NCBI GenBank assembly: GCA_029937635.1
Contig: JAPYPM010000002.1
Location: 16,106-29,823 of the forward strand
Reading direction: 5' to 3'
Source of the DNA: Nitrospinaceae bacterium
Lineage (GTDB): Bacteria; Nitrospinota; Nitrospinia; Nitrospinales; VA-1
DNA: 13,718 bases
Shown: one piece after another, positions 1 through 6,405 of the stretch
Numbering within the stretch: position 1 is the first letter of the stretch
How the letters are laid out: the number at the start of each line of letters is the position of its first letter
Position numbers and translations under genes: made by a program
The notes under the pieces: generated by a model
Told to the model about the DNA's origin: nothing
Seen by the model: the letters and a program-made list of their open reading frames with translations, nothing else
The model's database searches: none

Positions 1-588
1 CCACTAGACATAGCCGCGAGACTAGTTCAAGAAGATATGATTATAATGCTCCCACCTGAATCTATGAAAAAAAAGTCTTCAAAAGGGTGGTGGCTAGCAG
101 CAGGAAGTGTTGCATTCCCATCTCGGTGGAGTTTATCGGATAAGTTCGGTCTACCTATGGATTTGATTCATGCCCCTGTTCCGTTTTATAAAGATCAGAT
201 TCAACACTCAGTCAATAACTTCTTCAATGTTATGCCTTGTGACGAAATATATGCTAGGCGAAATTGGTCCTTATATGATAATTCTTTTTTACGCGATGAC
301 GGTACAAAAAAAATGAGTAAAATTATTCATAAACCCATTACTTCCACTAATGCAGGGGATCGTCTTTGGCTTAGGGTAGAACGTCAAACTTTGAGGAAGT
401 TAAAACAAACAGGGGCAATATTATTTACAATTCGTATTCATTTACGCCAATTAAAACATATTGTCAGTTTTGACGGAATTCCTATCCGTTTATCTAAAGC
501 ACTTGGGGCTCTTCCTTCTGAAATGCATGCATACAAACAAACAAATTTTTTTGCTGATTCTGCCCAAGAATATCTTAATAAGTTTTAA
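1..588 (+). CDS. DUF3445 / heme-dependent oxidative N-demethylase-like protein, 3' part
   Basis: The frame is open to the left edge, so the start lies outside the window; the 195 visible residues run to a TAA stop. The motifs FPSRWSL (nt 115-135), HAPVPFY (169-189) and RVERQTLRKL (373-402, followed by TGAILFTIR) are the conserved blocks of the DUF3445 family. This family contains the alpha subunit of heme-dependent oxidative N-demethylase, which removes methyl groups from small secondary amines; most members are untested. The sequence looks soluble, with no membrane segment in the visible part. An internal ATG at 37 is not the true start, because family-like residues (QED) precede it. The next gene is convergent, 188 nt away, and no clear terminator is seen between them. 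The family assignment is strong; the substrate is unknown. Confidence 0.85.
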   Translation, partial: PLDIAARLVQEDMIIMLPPESMKKKSSKGWWLAAGSVAFPSRWSLSDKFGLPMDLIHAPVPFYKDQIQHSVNNFFNVMPCDEIYARRNWSLYDNSFLRDDGTKKMSKIIHKPITSTNAGDRLWLRVERQTLRKLKQTGAILFTIRIHLRQLKHIVSFDGIPIRLSKALGALPSEMHAYKQTNFFADSAQEYLNKF

Positions 589-776
589 ATTTTATAGGAT
601 AGGTTTAAGAAGTTGAAAATTAAAAATTTTAATTCAAATAATATTATGTACTATGAATTCTTTGCGTAAATAATAAGTACGACGCAAGTAAAAAATATTT
701 ATACCTATCTAAAATTTTACCCATAATATCTACTACAACATTCGTTTTAGGAATGGAGCTTTATTAGATAATTTAT

Positions 777-1748
777 TTAAACCTTAAGACCACTTTTAAG
801 TTGCCTTAGGGATAAACCATATTTTTCAAGAAACTCAGGAAAAGTATTGGGGTGTAAGCAGTATGATAGTATTTCTAAAGAATCCATAATACGGGGACCT
901 GGTCGGTTAAAATAAGCATTTCCGTCTACTACAAAAATATTATTATTTTGATATGCCTTCCAATTCTTAAAGGGAATATTCTTCTTTAAAAGTTCTAACT
1001 CCTCTAAGGTCTGATCCAGTTTAAAGCCGCAAGGTTTTATAATCACTACGTCAGGATCAATTGATAAAAGGTTATCTCGGGTAACTGTGATAGCTTTTTC
1101 TCCCGGTGTTGTTAGCAGGTATTTTCCTCCAGCAATTTCAATCATTTCAGGAACCCAAAGTCCCCCAATCATCACAGGTCCGTACCATTCAATTGTTAAA
1201 ACCGATCTTTTAGTTTTATTATTTTCAACTACTTTTTTAGAAATATAATCAATACGCCTATCCACATCTTCTTTAAACTCTTCATATGCAGAAATCGCAT
1301 CCAACTCTTGAGCTACTGTCCGGATATCTTCCCAAATATCTTTCAAATTCATTGGTCGTAATGAAATTATTTTTGTATTCGAATTTAATACCTTATTACA
1401 AGCATCTTTCACTTGCCCAAACGAAACCGCGCACACATCGCACAAGTCCTGTGTGATTAAATAATCAGGCTTTAAGGTTTTGAGTAAATCGAGATCTAAA
1501 TCATAAACAGAAAGTGAATTTTTTAATAGTGACTCAACTGATTGATGAATAGCTTCACTATTCGAAGGTTTCCCAACACTAGATGAGGTTAGTTTAGGAA
1601 GCCCTGTTACAGAAACGGGAAAGTCACATTCATGAGATATACCCACAAGGTTTTTCTCCAGACCCAATATACAAACGATCTCGGTTGCTGAGGGCAACAA
1701 TGTTCCTATTTTTTTAGAATTCCATTTAGTTTGGGGCGGCAATGTCAT
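777..1748 (-). CDS. BtuF-like 'cobalamin-binding' periplasmic-binding-fold protein, no signal peptide
   Basis: A 323-residue protein of the helical-backbone metal-receptor fold (COG0614/PF01497). Visible blocks are LLPSATEIVCILG near residues 17-29, SHECDFP (38-44), DLCDVCAVS (101-109) and NRPGPRIMDSLEIL (281-294). The HECD, LCDVCAV and RPGPR blocks mark a subgroup usually annotated as cobalamin-binding or ABC substrate-binding protein. There is no signal peptide or lipobox and no permease or ATPase gene nearby. A cytosolic role is therefore more likely than being the capture protein of a B12 importer. C103 and C106 could bind a metal, which is inference. The ATG start has AGGAG (minus strand, 1752-1756) only 3 nt upstream, unusually close. 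A promoter is visible at 1796-1823. Family confidence is good; the ligand is unproven. Confidence 0.8.
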   Translation of the reverse strand: MTLPPQTKWNSKKIGTLLPSATEIVCILGLEKNLVGISHECDFPVSVTGLPKLTSSSVGKPSNSEAIHQSVESLLKNSLSVYDLDLDLLKTLKPDYLITQDLCDVCAVSFGQVKDACNKVLNSNTKIISLRPMNLKDIWEDIRTVAQELDAISAYEEFKEDVDRRIDYISKKVVENNKTKRSVLTIEWYGPVMIGGLWVPEMIEIAGGKYLLTTPGEKAITVTRDNLLSIDPDVVIIKPCGFKLDQTLEELELLKKNIPFKNWKAYQNNNIFVVDGNAYFNRPGPRIMDSLEILSYCLHPNTFPEFLEKYGLSLRQLKSGLKV

Positions 1749-1795
1749 TAACTCCTTTTTTTATTTTGTTAAATCTAACTGAGCAAAGTTCCTCT

Positions 1796-1823
1796 ATTAT
1801 AAATAAGCTGAGCCTTCACTCAA
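1796..1823 (-). promoter_or_regulatory. Sigma70-type promoter of the BtuF-like gene
   Basis: Read on the minus strand, TTGAGT (1823-1818), a 16-nt spacer and a perfect TATAAT (1801-1796). Transcription would start near 1789, leaving about 40 nt before the ATG. That is too short for a cobalamin riboswitch, and none is seen. The promoter lies just past the stop codon of the pseudogene at 1836-2132. Confidence 0.6.
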
Positions 1824-1835
1824 AATCCAATACAT

Positions 1836-2132
1836 TTATAAAACATAAGTGTTCTTATAAACTAATCTGTAATTGATGCTTTCTGGTATTTCCATGCCCA
1901 GAAACAATGCTTCACCATTAGAATATTTTTCGTCAAGAGCCAATTGACATTTAGGAACTCAGTCAAGACTATATAAATTTTCCTGTATATTATCGTATAG
2001 ATTAGCTAATTCTTCTAAAGTAGGCAACCAAATGGCTTTATAGTTTCCGGTTTCAATATTCTTTATATAAACTTTAGTATTATGCCAATTTATAAATTTT
2101 TAAGTCAAATGGCTATCAGCTAGCAATTTCAT
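1836..2132 (-). pseudogene. Small unknown gene broken by two in-frame stop codons
   Basis: Between the ferredoxin and the BtuF-like gene, the minus strand holds one continuous 99-codon frame from ATG (2132-2130) to TAA (1838-1836). It is interrupted by TAA at codon 11 (2102-2100) and TGA at codon 58 (1961-1959). Between the stops the translation is clearly protein-like, including WLPTLEELANLYDNI; after the second stop it runs KCQLALDEKYSNGEALFLGM. No frameshift is needed, so this looks like a gene recently lost by point mutation; the TGA would fit a former TGG (Trp). The W-LPT-EEL block faintly recalls the DUF1566/Lcl C-terminal domain, but not enough to name it. Recoding cannot be excluded but seems unlikely, because the first stop is TAA. 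Confidence 0.6.
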
Positions 2133-2302
2133 TTATCATTACAAATATTACGAATACGCTTAGAATTAATCATAAAATAAATACCCCGCTTTTCATTAGT
2201 CTTTTTTCATTTGTAAACAACAGGTTTTTATTATTTTAAGAACTACGTCGTTTTCTCTTTCAAAAGAAAGGTTACTCCACTTCTTGTTATTTAAAAAAAT
2301 TT

Positions 2303-2602
2303 CTAAAGAGTATGTATTTTTAAATCACTACTAATAGTTAATTGACAAGCCAATCTTAAGTTTGGATCTTTTGGTAATTTTTTTTTTAATTTTTTATTTT
2401 CTATTTCATTTGGTGGCTCAATTTTTTCACCTTCAATTCTTACCAAACAAGTCCCGCACATACCCTTACCTCTGCAATTAAATAATTTCTTAAAAATATT
2501 TGAATAAACACCTACTCCGCTATCATTTGAGACTACACGTAGATTCATTCCATCTTCCACATTTATCTTTTTATTTTCGTTCACAAAATATAATTCTGGC
2601 AT
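2303..2602 (-). CDS. [2Fe-2S] ferredoxin, plant/cyanobacterial type
   Basis: A 99-residue soluble electron carrier with the 2Fe-2S beta-grasp fold. The cluster ligands are complete: C43-x5-C49-x2-C52 (CRGKGMCGTC) and C86 in the RLACQL motif. The length is normal for the family. Between C52 and C86 there is an unusually Lys-rich stretch (KKLKKKL). The ATG start is backed by a strong GGAGGAG SD about 7 nt upstream on the minus strand, and a TATAAT box is visible at 2643-2638 with only a weak -35. It is divergently transcribed from the small ORF at 2703/2730. No reductase or oxygenase partner is adjacent, so the electron acceptor cannot be deduced. Confidence 0.88.
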   Translation of the reverse strand: MPELYFVNENKKINVEDGMNLRVVSNDSGVGVYSNIFKKLFNCRGKGMCGTCLVRIEGEKIEPPNEIENKKLKKKLPKDPNLRLACQLTISSDLKIHTL

Positions 2603-2729
2603 TAAATGTCTCCTCCATTGTTCATTAACTTGAAATGATTATAAATCCAATTGATATTTTATAAAAATAATTTATTATAAGTAAGTATTATTCAAACCTA
2701 ATATGCTGACTTGTAAGGGTTATTTAAGA

Positions 2730-2903
2730 ATGAATATACCTTCAAATAAAAAAAAATTATTGCCTGCTCAGAATAAGGTTTTGAAAAACAAAACAAAAAA
2801 ATCTGATAGAAATGCAAGTAAAACAAAATTTTTAAATAAAAAAATACCACCAAATGAATTGCTTGAATTGACCCAAACCTGGGAAGACGATCTCTGCGAG
2901 TAA
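2730..2903 (+). CDS. Small Lys-rich hypothetical protein
   Basis: An open frame of 57 residues from ATG 2730, or 66 from ATG 2703. AAGGGT lies about 9 nt before 2730, which favours the internal start; nothing resembling an SD precedes 2703. The first two thirds are very basic and rich in Lys and Asn, and the end is acidic (TWEDDLCE), with a hydrophobic-polar run PPNELLELTQTW just before it. There is no membrane segment. It ends 8 nt before a 27-aa membrane ORF, with which it may be co-transcribed. I do not recognise it. The charge split could mean nucleic-acid or ribosome binding, but that is speculation. Confidence 0.4.
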   Translation: MNIPSNKKKLLPAQNKVLKNKTKKSDRNASKTKFLNKKIPPNELLELTQTWEDDLCE

Positions 2904-2911
2904 ACCTTACT

Positions 2912-2995
2912 ATGTTCCAAAACTGGGATACATTTTTATTACTGATTGTAGCATTGGCAATTGTGATCCCATTAATTCTTAAAAAGTTTTATTAA
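2912..2995 (+). CDS. 27-aa single-pass membrane peptide
   Basis: ATG 2912 to TAA 2995. A short polar start (MFQNWD) leads into about 16 uninterrupted hydrophobic residues (TFLLLIVALAIVIPLI) and a basic end LKKFY. This is the shape of a small inner-membrane peptide with a cytoplasmic positive C-terminus. It begins 8 nt after the stop of the preceding small ORF and has no clear SD of its own, so translation may be coupled. It cannot be assigned to a family. Its reality rests on composition and spacing only. Confidence 0.4.
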   Translation: MFQNWDTFLLLIVALAIVIPLILKKFY

Positions 2996-3058
2996 TCTAA
3001 AAGCTTTTCTTATCTTTTATATTTCTTAAAAATATTTTAAATTTTATAGAAATTTTTT

Positions 3059-3442
3059 ATGAAATTAGATGGCATTCATCATATTGGAGTTAATGTTTCG
3101 GATATTGACCGAGCTGAAAAGTTTTACACCGATGTTCTGGGATTTCATGTAGTGGAGAGATATGACGAAGAAATGCGACACCTGATGCTAGATTCTGGAA
3201 ATACATTTATACATCTATTTGAAAATCCTGAGCTTCCTATTGAAAATGCTATTAATTGTCTAAGTGTTGAGGGCTTAGCCCATATCGCTTTTGGTACCAA
3301 TAGAGAATATTTTCCAAAAATTATTGACGAATTAAAAGTAGAAAATATTGTTTTTCGAGGGCCTTTAATTTTGGGCCAAGGAGAATCAGTTCACTTTAAA
3401 GATCCAGATGGTAATCATCTTGAAATACGCTGTCCCGCATGA
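3059..3442 (+). CDS. VOC-family (glyoxalase/dioxygenase fold) protein
   Basis: A 127-residue single-module vicinal-oxygen-chelate protein with the paired beta-alpha-beta-beta-beta repeats. The first half starts with IHHIGVNVSDIDRAEKFYTDVLGF; the second has GLAHIAFGT and ends FKDPDGNHLEIRC. Candidate metal ligands in the usual places are H8, H52 or E55 (FIHLFE), H75 and E122. The length is typical of a domain that works as a dimer. Members include lactoylglutathione lyases, fosfomycin-resistance enzymes and extradiol dioxygenases; the sequence does not decide between them. The ATG lacks a strong SD. It is alone, convergent with the methyltransferase 58 nt downstream, so context gives no substrate. 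Confidence 0.85.
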   Translation: MKLDGIHHIGVNVSDIDRAEKFYTDVLGFHVVERYDEEMRHLMLDSGNTFIHLFENPELPIENAINCLSVEGLAHIAFGTNREYFPKIIDELKVENIVFRGPLILGQGESVHFKDPDGNHLEIRCPA

Positions 3443-3500
3443 TTATAAGTGAAAAATTACTAATTTAGCATAATGACATAATTACAAGGCCCTCTTGAAA

Positions 3501-3986
3501 TTAAGACCTTATTCGTGGTAGCCAACGAGGGACTTGTTTCTTGTATTGACGATAAGGTTCTCCAAATCTTTTTTCCAAATCTTGTTCCTCCCATATTGCG
3601 ACAAAAAATATGCTCGCAGCTACAAAGATTAAAAACCAAATTAATATTCCTACGTTCATAAATAATACTGTCTCACCAATCAGAACAGACCAAACCCCTA
3701 TCATCATTGGATTACGTACAAATTTATATATTCCAATTACTACTAATATTTTTGGCGGTGAGTAAGGAGCGGGCGTTCCTTTCCCATAATCGGTGAATAA
3801 AAAAACTGTTATACAAATAATATATAGACCCAGTATAATTAAAGGCCCCCCTAAAGCTAATTGTATAAACTTAAATTGATGTGATTCTAGCTTTACAGTA
3901 AACCATAAAATCAGACCAGGAATAACTCCCATCACATTTAGTGGAAATAGAATTATTGCCTTAATTAATGTTGGTGATAAAGTCAT
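3501..3986 (-). CDS. Isoprenylcysteine carboxyl methyltransferase-like membrane protein
   Basis: An integral membrane SAM-dependent methyltransferase-like protein (PF04140/PF04191 group), 161 residues from the ATG at 3986. About four hydrophobic segments are seen. The signature region GIYKFVRNPMMIG lies near residues 85-97, with RNP followed by a hydrophobic helix. Toward the C-terminus, WEEQDLEKRFGEPYRQY (132-148) holds the paired glutamates and FG-x-x-Y motif typical of the cofactor-binding end. Bacterial members methylate varied lipids or small molecules, and most are uncharacterised. A TTG 39 nt upstream (4025) would add 13 residues; I prefer the ATG because homologous proteins usually begin close to the first hydrophobic segment. 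Neither start has a good SD. Confidence 0.78.
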   Translation of the reverse strand: MTLSPTLIKAIILFPLNVMGVIPGLILWFTVKLESHQFKFIQLALGGPLIILGLYIICITVFLFTDYGKGTPAPYSPPKILVVIGIYKFVRNPMMIGVWSVLIGETVLFMNVGILIWFLIFVAASIFFVAIWEEQDLEKRFGEPYRQYKKQVPRWLPRIRS

Positions 3987-4249
3987 AAATATACAATATT
4001 TCAGAAGCCACGACCTTCTTAGCAAGTAAAAAGATCGTTACAAAAAAACATTCCCCTTCTATCGGCTACAAGGATTGATAGCAAAAATGTTTAAATAAAT
4101 TATTCGCATAACTGTTAGAAATTTTGTAATGGGCATCTACTATACTAAGATTTGTAGGATTATATTAAATTGTTTTATACGACTTACATTATTTTTTATT
4201 ACCTTGAAAAATCTTGGGACTCTGGATTATGAAGTCAGCAATTTGATCT

Positions 4250-4501
4250 TTGTTAAATTATCTTTCAGTAAAGTTATCCACTCGCAGTTTTTCTGAAATA
4301 ACCAAATTTTATTTAGGTAAATTGATGCAAAAAAACGATTTTATATTTTTGCAAAAATCTCATACTATACATTTAAAACCTGATGGAGCTATCTGCAATC
4401 GTCTCAAAGCAGGTACTAAGATTTACCTTCGTCAAATTAAAGGCGAGTGGACAAATATTAGTTGGAGAAATGGGCGGAAAAAAGGTTGGGTTAAACTTTA
4501 G
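4250..4501 (+). CDS. Small bacterial SH3-like domain protein
   Basis: An open frame of 83 residues from TTG 4250, or 58 from ATG 4325. The region after the ATG looks like one bacterial SH3 (SH3b) module: a hydrophobic first strand, LKPDGAICNRLKAGTKIYL, then GEWTNISWRNGRKKGWVKL, with the terminal GWV typical of the last strand. SH3b domains often bind cell-wall peptides and are usually attached to secreted or enzymatic domains. Here the module stands alone without a signal peptide, and no good SD is seen at either start. It may be a remnant of a longer protein or an independent tiny protein. Confidence 0.45.
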   Translation: MLNYLSVKLSTRSFSEITKFYLGKLMQKNDFIFLQKSHTIHLKPDGAICNRLKAGTKIYLRQIKGEWTNISWRNGRKKGWVKL

Positions 4502-4553
4502 CGAGATCAATCTAGTTCGTTTTAGTAATAAAAGATGTATTTAGTTAAGTCCT

Positions 4554-4757
4554 TCAAGAGTCAGGGTCAATAGTTTCAAGTGGCATAGTTTCGGTGGTTG
4601 GTGTAGGTTCGGTATTGACCGTTATGGAATAAAAAAATTCATACATAGGAAGCGGGAGTTGAGTGGCATATTCTGGCATGAACTTCATTAAAATATTTAC
4701 AACTCCCCAAAGAGAAAGGCCCACAGCTATGAATTTTATAACGTTGTCATTATTCAT
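4554..4757 (-). CDS. 67-aa single-pass membrane protein with acidic tail, possibly leaderless
   Basis: From ATG 4757: a short polar start (MNNDNVIK), one hydrophobic helix (FIAVGLSLWGVVNILM, residues 9-24), an aromatic stretch (PMYEFFYSI) and a Thr/Pro/Glu-rich acidic tail (TEPTPTTETMPLETIDPDS). This suggests a membrane-anchored protein whose tail projects from the bilayer. The Thr/Pro tail resembles a linker. There is no SD. Instead a perfect TATAAT lies 5 nt upstream of the ATG, which would put the transcript start at or next to the start codon. Not recognised. Confidence 0.45.
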   Translation of the reverse strand: MNNDNVIKFIAVGLSLWGVVNILMKFMPEYATQLPLPMYEFFYSITVNTEPTPTTETMPLETIDPDS

Positions 4758-4762
4758 GACTG

Positions 4763-4768
4763 ATTATA
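4763..4768 (-). promoter_or_regulatory. -10 box (TATAAT) immediately before the ATG at 4757
   Basis: On the minus strand a perfect TATAAT is followed by only 5 nt (CAGTC) and then the ATG. The matching -35 is weak (TTAAAC with an 18-nt spacer). If used, it would give an mRNA with essentially no 5' leader, consistent with the missing SD. Confidence 0.4.
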
Positions 4769-4821
4769 ACACCAGCAATCAAATCAGTTTAAGTTTTTTT
4801 CTCTAGTGTCACGAGTACGTT

Positions 4822-5013
4822 GTGGTAAAAATTAAACAAACTTTCCTTATTATACAAAATGAGGGCTTAAAGTATGTTCAAATTTATGATTTGGATGACA
4901 GCTATAACAACCGTTGGGTTCATTGTTCTTTTGATCTTCGACTACAAATAAAAAAGAAGAAGGAACTAAATTATTTTTTTTACAAAGTTAAAAAATTAAT
5001 GAGACCTTATTAA
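4822..5013 (+). CDS. Possible small hypothetical protein upstream of the DUF2784 gene
   Basis: A 63-residue frame from GTG 4822, ending 2 nt before the ATG of the DUF2784 gene. The composition is Lys-, Tyr- and Asn-rich with no membrane helix (IYDLDDSYNNRWVHCSFDL, then KKKKELNYFFYKVKKL). There is no SD at the GTG. The only argument for it is the tight spacing: the DUF2784 gene has no SD of its own, so translation of this frame could deliver ribosomes to it by coupling. It is not recognised and may be a chance ORF. Confidence 0.3.
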   Translation: MVKIKQTFLIIQNEGLKYVQIYDLDDSYNNRWVHCSFDLRLQIKKKKELNYFFYKVKKLMRPY

Positions 5014-5015
5014 AC

Positions 5016-5351
5016 ATGTCAGAAATTGTACTAATAGTTCATTTTATAACCGTACTTTTCTTTATTGCCGGCTTTTTTGTAGGACTTGTTTGGAATCAGT
5101 CTATGTTTAGATATATTCATGCTGGTTGTTTGGGAGGAATTACCCTACTAATGATGTTAAAAATTCCCTGCCCACTCACTTTACTTGAGGAGTCACTGCG
5201 TAATCAGTCTTATGAAGGTTCATTTCTGGCAACTTGGCTCAACCGTATACTTTACCTGGAATGGTTTGATCCTTCACATGTTCTGATAGCTAATGTTTTA
5301 TTTATGACTTTGGTGTTATCTAGTTTCTGGTGGCATCGAATTAAAAGTTGA
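5016..5351 (+). CDS. DUF2784 family membrane protein
   Basis: A 111-residue membrane protein matching the DUF2784 (PF10861) pattern. A first helix starts with VHFITVLFFIAGFFVG. A second region (YIHAGCLGGITLLMMLKI) leads into the family's hallmark CPLTLLEESLRNQSYEGSF, and a C-terminal helix (VLIANVLFMTLVLSSFWW) ends in a basic HRIK tail. Three to four membrane segments are likely. The conserved CPLT-x-LE block is the reason for the call. The function of the family is unknown. It begins 2 nt after a questionable small ORF and is followed 41 nt later by a 26-aa membrane peptide with a strong SD. Confidence 0.85.
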   Translation: MSEIVLIVHFITVLFFIAGFFVGLVWNQSMFRYIHAGCLGGITLLMMLKIPCPLTLLEESLRNQSYEGSFLATWLNRILYLEWFDPSHVLIANVLFMTLVLSSFWWHRIKS

Positions 5352-5392
5352 TGCCTTGCCTTAAATAAGGAAATCTTTTAAAGAGGAATCAA

Positions 5393-5473
5393 ATGAATAT
5401 ACACCCAAATAAAAAAATTCTTATTGGAGTCGCACTGGTTCTTTATATCCTTTATAAAATGATGGGAGGTTAA
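5393..5473 (+). CDS. 26-aa membrane peptide with strong ribosome binding site
   Basis: ATG 5393 to TAA 5473. AGAGGA (5382-5387) sits 5 nt upstream of the ATG, one of the best SD sites in the window. The peptide has a short basic N-terminus (MNIHPNKK), a hydrophobic stretch (ILIGVALVLYILY) and ends KMMGG. It lies 41 nt downstream of the DUF2784 gene on the same strand and is probably on the same transcript. No family is recognised. The SD together with the single-helix design makes it a good candidate for a translated small membrane protein. Confidence 0.5.
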   Translation: MNIHPNKKILIGVALVLYILYKMMGG

Positions 5474-5850
5474 ATCACCCTACTATTTAAAAATCACAAC
5501 CTCAAAGTTGCTTAAATGGAAGGGCCATTAGATTTAAAATTATAGCTGGTGCTATATTAGATGATGTATTTTAAAATTAGAATTTTCTATTAATTTTTTC
5601 TATGGAGAGGTCAAAAGATATGTCTATTGATCTTCTTATAAAAATTTTATGATAAAGATACGTAGATTAGATCGTTATCCAAAAAATGTTACGGCCTAGC
5701 TGTTTAAGTTTAAGGGTAGAAAGATTCTAAAACAAATAGCGAGACACCTCATGCAAATGGACGCGAAAAAACTAAAATCCCCCTCAATCCATATAAGCAG
5801 AAGGTGAGGTTCCGAAAAAAGCATAAACCAAATAAATAAAAGAGGACAGT
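5474..5850 (+). other. 377-nt stretch without a recognisable gene
   Basis: No frame longer than about 20 codons has protein-like composition on either strand. Two very short frames, at 5620-5652 with a GGAGAGG SD and near 5752, are too small to call. An AT-only hairpin near 5571-5595 (AAAATTA/TAATTTT) is not terminator-like. The stretch is probably decayed accessory DNA. Confidence 0.5.
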
Positions 5851-6057
5851 GTGGTTCCACAAATTTTTGTACGTGAAGCTAATCAATCAGATATTCTCAC
5901 TATGTCTAGTACCACTTGTGAAAGTCTAATAAAGAAGATGAAAGATGAAAACTCAGATCTATATAAAGCTATGAATAAAGCAGGAGCGAAGTATCTATCT
6001 GAAGGTCCAGGGAAAAGAGCCTTTATAATCAAGGATTGGAATCAAGGCTTAAACTAG
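5851..6057 (+). CDS. 68-aa hypothetical protein
   Basis: GTG start at 5851 preceded by AGAGGA (5841-5846) with a 4-nt spacer. This decides the start against the internal ATG at 5902. The product is soluble and mixed-charge: VREANQSDILTMSSTTCESLI, then a Lys/Asp helix-like stretch, and a C-terminal half YLSEGPGKRAFIIKDWNQGLN with a glycine turn. A strong hairpin (6065-6114) follows 7 nt after the stop, so the gene looks like a complete monocistronic unit. I do not recognise it. It sits at the edge of the degraded region next to ssrA and may be accessory cargo. Confidence 0.5.
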   Translation: MVPQIFVREANQSDILTMSSTTCESLIKKMKDENSDLYKAMNKAGAKYLSEGPGKRAFIIKDWNQGLN

Positions 6058-6064
6058 GGAGCTG

Positions 6065-6114
6065 AATACCCCCGTATAACATAATAAAGGACTATTAGGG
6101 AATACGGGGGTATT
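6065..6114 (+). terminator. Long hairpin terminator after the 68-aa gene
   Basis: A perfect 13-bp inverted repeat: AATACCCCCGTAT (6065-6077) and ATACGGGGGTATT (6102-6114). The 24-nt loop contains a second small stem, TAATA/TATTA (6082-6086 and 6093-6097). Only a short T-run (TATTTT) follows, so termination may be partial or the structure may mainly protect the 3' end. It starts 7 nt after a stop codon. Confidence 0.65.
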
Positions 6115-6257
6115 TTGAAGGCTTTAAATAGGGGTCTACGGGAGGGGAAGAATCAGACCTTTGATTAAGCTGCAGTTTACTTCAAGTCTACTTTTAGTTC
6201 GCTGTGGGTTTGCTGTGGGGTATATTTATTTTTTTAGAAATAGATAAGACCATTGTT

Positions 6258-6266
6258 TGATATACT
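6258..6266 (+). promoter_or_regulatory. Extended -10 promoter of a tiny transcription unit
   Basis: TGATATACT: an extended -10 (TG-n-TATACT) with no good -35 at the right spacing, as is usual for extended -10 promoters. Transcription would start near 6273, about 27 nt before the ATG at 6300, and end at the terminator at 6336-6373. The predicted RNA is about 100 nt. Confidence 0.45.
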
Positions 6267-6299
6267 CCAAAAATCCCACAAGTCCTAAGGAGTTCTACC

Positions 6300-6386
6300 A
6301 TGCGAACCACTTGGAAACCATTGAGCAACAAAACCAAACGAGGTGACTCTGTCGAGTTATCTCGTTTTTTTTTAAAATTGATATGA
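6300..6386 (+). CDS. 28-aa peptide in its own transcription unit, overlapped by a terminator
   Basis: ATG 6300 to TGA 6386. The SD AAGGAG (6287-6292) with a 7-nt spacer is the best in the window. The peptide is strongly basic at first (MRTTWKPLSNKTKRGD) and hydrophobic at the end (FFLKLI). Codons 13 to 25 lie in a strong intrinsic terminator, so most transcripts would end before the stop codon. It could therefore be a leader peptide whose translation opens the hairpin, or a small RNA that merely contains an ORF. What follows downstream is a pseudogene, so any regulated target may have been lost. Not recognised. Confidence 0.4.
   Translation: MRTTWKPLSNKTKRGDSVELSRFFLKLI
6336..6373 (+). terminator. 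Intrinsic terminator inside the 28-aa ORF
   Basis: A 13-bp stem (6336-6348 with 6355-6367; AAACGAGGTGACT against AGTTATCTCGTTT, two G-U pairs), a 6-nt loop (CTGTCG) and nine T's from 6365 to 6373. Textbook shape for the plus strand. Confidence 0.75.
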
Positions 6387-6405
6387 ATTCCTGAGATTAA
6401 TCTAT

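Noticed and set aside
613..640. AT-rich inverted repeat after the DUF3445 gene
   Set aside because: A/T-only pairing without GC or a directional T-run; expected by chance in DNA of this composition.
1749..1800. Cobalamin riboswitch upstream of the BtuF-like gene
   Set aside because: The leader from the visible promoter is only about 40 nt and has no B12-box-like sequence.
2196..2320. Minus-strand protein-like run (KKWSNLSFERENDVVLKII) just after the ferredoxin stop
   Set aside because: No start codon or SD is present, and it overlaps the ferredoxin end in another frame; too weak to call, though it could be more gene debris.
5620..5652. 10-aa ORF with a GGAGAGG SD
   Set aside because: Too short to support, with no second line of evidence.
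6069..6076. ACCCCCGT shared with the ssrA 3' end, as a possible attachment copy
   Set aside because: Only about 8 bases match, and they form one arm of a perfect terminator hairpin.
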